Shown piece after piece: positions 59,868 through 64,000 of a stretch of 64,000 bases of DNA. Source of the DNA: Monodelphis domestica (taxonomy: Eukaryota > Chordata > Mammalia > Didelphimorphia > Didelphidae); contig NC_077231.1 of assembly GCF_027887165.1 (NCBI RefSeq), positions 124,386,194-124,450,193 of the forward strand, in the 5' to 3' direction. Position 1 is the stretch's first letter. The number at the start of each line of letters is the position of its first letter. A program made the translations under genes and the position numbers. The notes under the pieces were generated by a model. That model had not been told where the DNA came from. It ran no database searches and saw nothing but the letters and a program-made list of their open reading frames with translations.

Positions 59868-60105
59868 TGATGGATAGAGTGCCAAGCCTGGAGTCAGGAA
59901 GACTCATCATCCTGTACTCAAATTTAGACTCAGATACTTACAAGCTGTGAAACCCTGGGTAAGTCTTAATCCTGTTTCCTCAGTTTCCTCATCTGTAAAA
60001 TGAGATGGAAAAGAAAATGGCAAGCCACTCCAAGATTTTTGCCAAGAAAACTCCAAATAGGATCACAAAAAAGTCAGACATGACTGAAGCGACTGAATGA
60101 GAACA
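59868..60105 (+). mobile_element. Type B SINE
   Basis: GATAGAGTGCCAAGCCTGGA, GTTTCCTCATCTGTAAAATG and a GACATGACTGAAGCGACTGA tail, near full length. Confidence 0.92.
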
Positions 60106-60395
60106 ACAAGGAATATGGGTGTAGGGGGATATTAGTAGATCCAATGGATCATTGTGTAGGGAAGGTGTGGTGATGGCTTGTGTATCTTGGAAGATAGATA
60201 TTGGGATATATGGGGATATGTGTGAGTGGGTATGGGTCAGTATTGATGGAGTGGAGGTTGGTATATGAATATGGAAGTGAGTATATAGAAGTAAAATGGA
60301 GTAGAGAATGAATGGCAAACCAATCCAGTGTCTTTGCCAAGAAAACTCCAAATAGTCATGAAGAATCAGGCATAACTAAATAACGACAACAATAA
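60106..60395 (+). repeat. GGATAT-rich low complexity and a type B SINE tail
   Basis: 60120-60290 holds diverged GGATAT/GGTATG units. 60300-60395 is a type B tail (GGCAAACCAATCCAGTGTCT). Confidence 0.7.
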
Positions 60396-60950
60396 TAACA
60401 AAATATGGATGTATATAAATGAGTGAGTATATGTGGATATGGAAGAGACAATATGCTCTAACATTGGAAAATACTTTCATATAAATCATCTACTTTCATC
60501 CTTTTAAGAACTCTGTTAGATAAGTCATTTAAGTATCACCCCACTTTTATAGATGAAGGAACAGCCTCAAAGAGGTTAGTAATGTGTCTAAGTAAGGTTA
60601 GACATTATAAAAGGTAGAATCAAGGGCAGTGGTCTTTCCATTTTACCATGATGCTTTTAGAACCCAGTGTTTCATTAAAATCTAACTTTTCCCTCATAAG
60701 TTCCCTTTTCCTTTCCCTTTACCCCATAATCTCCTCTTAGTCAAACATTAGCCAGCAAGAACCCAAGAACATTTATTTCTAATACTTCCTCTTTAACTGG
60801 AGTGGAGTACATCTCAAACCATACAGGGTATTGAGATATTTTGTCGTTGCTGCTGGTGATGATGGCACTGAAGATGGATGGATGACATGAGGATAGGTAG
60901 TTCTCTCTCCACTGAGACACCTACTGCCTCTTACAAACGAATATTTTTAA
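60396..60950. other. No gene; MIR-like piece
   Basis: 60530-60660 has reverse MIR signs (GTATCACCCCACTTTTATAG, AACAGCCTCAAAGAGGTTAG). The rest is unrecognised. Confidence 0.5.
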
Positions 60951-61135
60951 ACTAAATTTTAACAAACACTTATTAAGCTACACTAAGCACTTTACAAATT
61001 ACTCATTTTATCTGCACAATAGCACTGAGAGCTAGATGCTATTGTTAGTTATCCCCATTTTATAGATGAGGAGAATGATGCAGACAAAGGTTAACTATTT
61101 GCCTAGGTTCTTACAGTGAGTGTCTGATGTGTACA
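60951..61135 (-). mobile_element. MIR-family SINE
   Basis: AACAAACACTTATTAAGCTA, CATTTTATAGATGAGGAGAA and GTTAACTATTTGCCTAGG in reverse order. Confidence 0.65.
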
Positions 61136-61339
61136 TTAATATGGATCAATAGTTTGATATGGCAATCAAAAAAACTGCTGCAATCTTAATCTGTGATGGG
61201 AAACACAATCTCCAGAAGTAGGGTAATGATGATCACTCAGTGTCTTTGCTCTAGTCAAACTACATCTGATATACTCTGTTCAGCTCGGGACACTACAGTT
61301 GAGTAAGGATTAGCTAAAGAACATCAAGAAGAGGGCAGC
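61136..61339. other. No recognised feature
   Basis: No gene or named repeat. Confidence 0.4.
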
Positions 61340-61500
61340 CAATGGACAGCTAGATTGGTCAAATGGTTCAAATTTGTCCTTAAACACTTCTGAGCTGTGT
61401 GATCCTGAAAAAGTCACTTAATCCCAATTTTCCCAGCCCTTCCTCCTTTTCTACTTTGGAACTTATACTTAATAATGATCTTAAGACAGAACATGAGGGA
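61340..61500 (+). mobile_element. Type A SINE, diverged
   Basis: GGACAGCTAGATTGGTCAAA head and TTCTGAGCTGTGTGATCCTG, AGTCACTTAATCCCAATTTT. A GAGGAG/GAAGAG purine tract (61500-61540) follows. Confidence 0.75.
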
Positions 61501-61589
61501 AGGGAGGAGGAGGAGGAAGAAGAGGACAAGAAAGAAGAGGCAAGATGTAAAAGGGTCTCAAGTTCTTGTAATAACCAACTCAATCCAAC

Positions 61590-61925
61590 CAATCAGCATT
61601 AAATGCCTACTATATACTAAGCTTTGCTTCAACAGAGGCAAAAATGAAACAATTTCTGGGCTCAAGGAGCTCACATTCTATTGGGAGAAACAATATGTAC
61701 ATATATAAGTAAAATAAAAAATACAAAGTAATTGGAAGGGCATTTGCTAACCAGTGGAGGCAATCAGAAAATGTTTCACATTGATGTTTGCAACTCTCAG
61801 GTACAGCAATCTATTTTAATGAGTCTAATGAGTATTTATTGACTTTCTTCTTTGTGAATGACAATATGCTGAGTACTGAGGGTAAAAAGATATAATGAAA
61901 AATATAATGAAAAAATACATTATCC
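61590..61925 (+). mobile_element. Ancient LINE-like repeats
   Basis: TTAAATGCCTACTATATACT, CTCAAGGAGCTCACATTCTA and ATACAAAGTAATTGGAAGGG form one copy. A diverged second copy lies around 61820-61925 (AGTATTTATTGACTTTCTTC). Confidence 0.65.
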
Positions 61926-62754
61926 TGTGTGGCAGATGGAATCTGAAATGACTAAGGAAACAAAGATTCGAGCTTCTAAGCGTATTGATTTGTTAAACAA
62001 TGCATGCAAATTACACAAGTCAGTACTCTTAATCCTGGCACTAGACCCTGAATACAGGAAGAGACGGATTTTAGAGCATTAAAAGGAAATAATTAAGCCA
62101 GGATGCAAAATTAGGTCATCTGATTTCTAATTAAAGGAAAGATTAGGAGCTCTCCAAAATTGGGAGGGAGAAAGAAAGCAGGTACAATTTCCTGAAAACA
62201 GAAAAATTAGATATCCCATTCTCCCCTGCTCCCAAGTGTCTGTATTCAGTCAAAGGAACATGGAATTTATAAACTGATCAGTACAGGACCAGTTTTCAGA
62301 TAAGACATATGGGTTGCTTGAATTGTATAATTGTGAGAAAGCTTCTTGTATCAATCTTCAGATCTTACTAGGTTTCTAGTCCATGGAACCCAGGACCTTA
62401 GTTAATGGCCTAGGCAACAGGTAGAGTTCCAGCTTCCCAGCCATACAGGGCCAAGTTCAAACAATGTAATATTTTCTCACAATTGAAGAAAGTTTTCTTA
62501 AAAGACAGAAATTGGCCTAGATCCATGATTAAATAAAAAGAGAACTTAGCTAGATCTAGTGTAAGATGGAGTCAGTGTGGTTCATTCAGTTCCTACAATT
62601 CCCCACCTACAGGGGATATTATGTATAAAGAAAAGGATAAACACAATAATTTCAGAAAGGAAAGAGCCTAACAACTAGGCAGATAAGAAGGCTGAGCAAA
62701 ATAAGCACCTAAATTGGCACAAAAATCAACTGAAACTTGACTGTTGCTAAGCAT
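61926..62754. other. No recognised feature
   Basis: About 830 bases without a gene or nameable repeat. Confidence 0.45.
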
Positions 62755-62935
62755 TCTTTTTTTTAACCCTTTTAAAGTTAATTAATCAATACTGTGTATT
62801 GATTGCAAGGCAGAAGAGCAGTAATGGCTAGGCAATGGGGGTTAAGCAACTTGCCCAGGGTCACACAGCTAGGAAATGTCTGAGGTCAAATTTGAACTCA
62901 GGACCTCTCATCTCCAGGCCTGGTAGCAAGGCATC
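62755..62935 (-). mobile_element. Type A SINE
   Basis: TTTTTTTAACCCTTTTAAAG, GTGTATTGATTGCAAGGCAG and CCCAGGGTCACACAGCTAGG. Confidence 0.88.
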
Positions 62936-63549
62936 CTAAAAGGCAGAGAGGACAAAGGAATGCTTTCCAGGAATGGGGATTAGCCAGTACAAAAAGACAC
63001 AGCAGTGGAAGATGCGCCACCAAGCTTAGAGAACTGCCAGTAAGCATTTAGCCTGGACCTTGAAGGGACATAAGGTGCAATAAATCTAGAAAGGAAAACT
63101 GGTGCATGGAGGAGTTCTTATTCTACCCTAGGGATAATGCAGAGCCACAGAAGGTTTTTGAATGAGAGTATGTTGTAGCCAGGTTTGTGTTTTAGAAAGA
63201 TTGGTCCAGAAGCTGTGAGGAATTGTGGAGAACAGATACCATTAAATTGGTTCCACATCAGAGCCTCTAGCAGTAGCCCAAAGCAGTAAGTACAATTAAA
63301 GTTTCTAAATTCAGCTACCTATTGCCTCTACCAGGCAGTGAACATCCAGGGTAACATCCAGGACTTTCTCCATTCACAAATTTGCCAGTAGATTATTTTT
63401 TTGTTGTTGTTGGTCTTACATGGAGGTAACACTGGCTGAGCAAGCAGAATGATGCTACACACAATTTCATTCTCAGGTAATCTGCCTCCCCTCCTTGACC
63501 TCCAACTCTCTTTCACTCTTCCTTCAAGTGTTTACATTTAAGGTAGTTT
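62936..63549. mobile_element. Ancient repeat region, no gene
   Basis: 63050-63260 contains GTGTTTTAGAAAGATTGGTC and related blocks typical of an old mammalian LINE-like repeat. Remaining bases unrecognised. Confidence 0.45.
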
Positions 63550-63750
63550 TTTTTTTTTTAACCCTGATTTTCATCTCAGAATCAATATTATGTGTTGATT
63601 CCAAGGCAGAAGAGCAGTAAGGGTAATGCAATGGGGGTTAAGTGACTTGCCCAGGGTCATACTTGCTAAGAAGTATCTAAGGCTAGATTTGAATCCAAGA
63701 CCTCATGTATTTCGGTCTCAATCCATGGAGCCATCTAGCTGTCCCCTAAT
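63550..63750 (-). mobile_element. Type A SINE
   Basis: TTTTTTTTTTTAACCCTGAT, ATTCCAAGGCAGAAGAGCAG, GACTTGCCCAGGGTCATACT and head CATCTAGCTGTCCCC. Confidence 0.9.
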
Positions 63751-64000
63751 GTAGTCTTTATCACCTTGATGAAGGGCATATTTAAGGAGGATATCACAGT
63801 CCTTTTAAGGCAGCTGGAAAGGTAAAAAACACAAGGTGTAAATAGAGTACCATTTTTCCAGTCTCTTTCCTCATGTTCAAGCTCAATTCCCTTTTAGGTG
63901 CTCCCCTATCCTCAACTTACTCCAATATGATCAGGGTCTGGCTATGTTCTCTATCATGCTTGTCCCCAGATCTCCATATGGGCAAGACACAGGAGCTGAA
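63751..64000. other. No recognised feature
   Basis: Window edge. No gene or repeat recognised. Confidence 0.4.

Overview
This window looks like nuclear DNA from a marsupial, AT-rich and dense in interspersed repeats. The evidence is many copies of two marsupial-type tRNA-derived SINEs (called type A and type B below), several marsupial-type LINE-1 copies, older MIR and LINE-2 fragments, endogenous retroviral LTRs, and a hAT element resembling the OposCharlie family. I cannot fix the species. The hAT element would fit an opossum (Monodelphis lineage), but that is inference. All calls are by eye; no alignment was run.

I can support only one protein-coding gene. It is GDF3, a TGF-beta superfamily ligand, on the + strand with two exons: 48339-48603 and 58234-59045. 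The 9.6-kb intron is full of repeats. The predicted protein has 358 residues: signal peptide, propeptide, an RKRR cleavage site and a 114-residue mature domain. It lacks the fourth cystine-knot cysteine, as expected for GDF3, and has only six mature-domain cysteines. A poly(A) signal lies about 50 bases after the stop.

Layout. 1-2.7 kb: SINEs and simple repeats. 2.7-7.7 kb: a decayed L1 with 5' UTR, ORF1 and the ORF2 endonuclease, containing a roughly 287-bp pure GAA tract and interrupted by a 1.15-kb solo LTR. 7.7-11 kb: mostly unrecognised. 11-21.6 kb: a three-level nest in which a 7.5-kb LTR retroelement with apparently identical 604-bp LTRs sits inside a type B SINE, which sits inside an L1; all target duplications are visible. 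21.6-28 kb: tetranucleotide repeat, SINEs, LINE 3' ends. 28.2-29.5 kb: the 3' part of a second retroelement whose LTR is related to the 5.4-kb solo LTR. 30-48 kb: dinucleotide repeats, L1, L2, SINEs, a near full-length 7SL RNA retropseudogene (44158-44432, minus strand) and an L1 with a twin-priming inversion inside a SINE. 48.3-59.1 kb: GDF3, with a hAT MITE in its intron. 59.1-64 kb: SINEs and ancient repeats.

There is no operon-like organisation. The interest lies in the GDF3 gene model and cysteine pattern, the young retroelement that appears unable to code for itself, and the datable nested insertions. I found no convincing undescribed multi-gene system.
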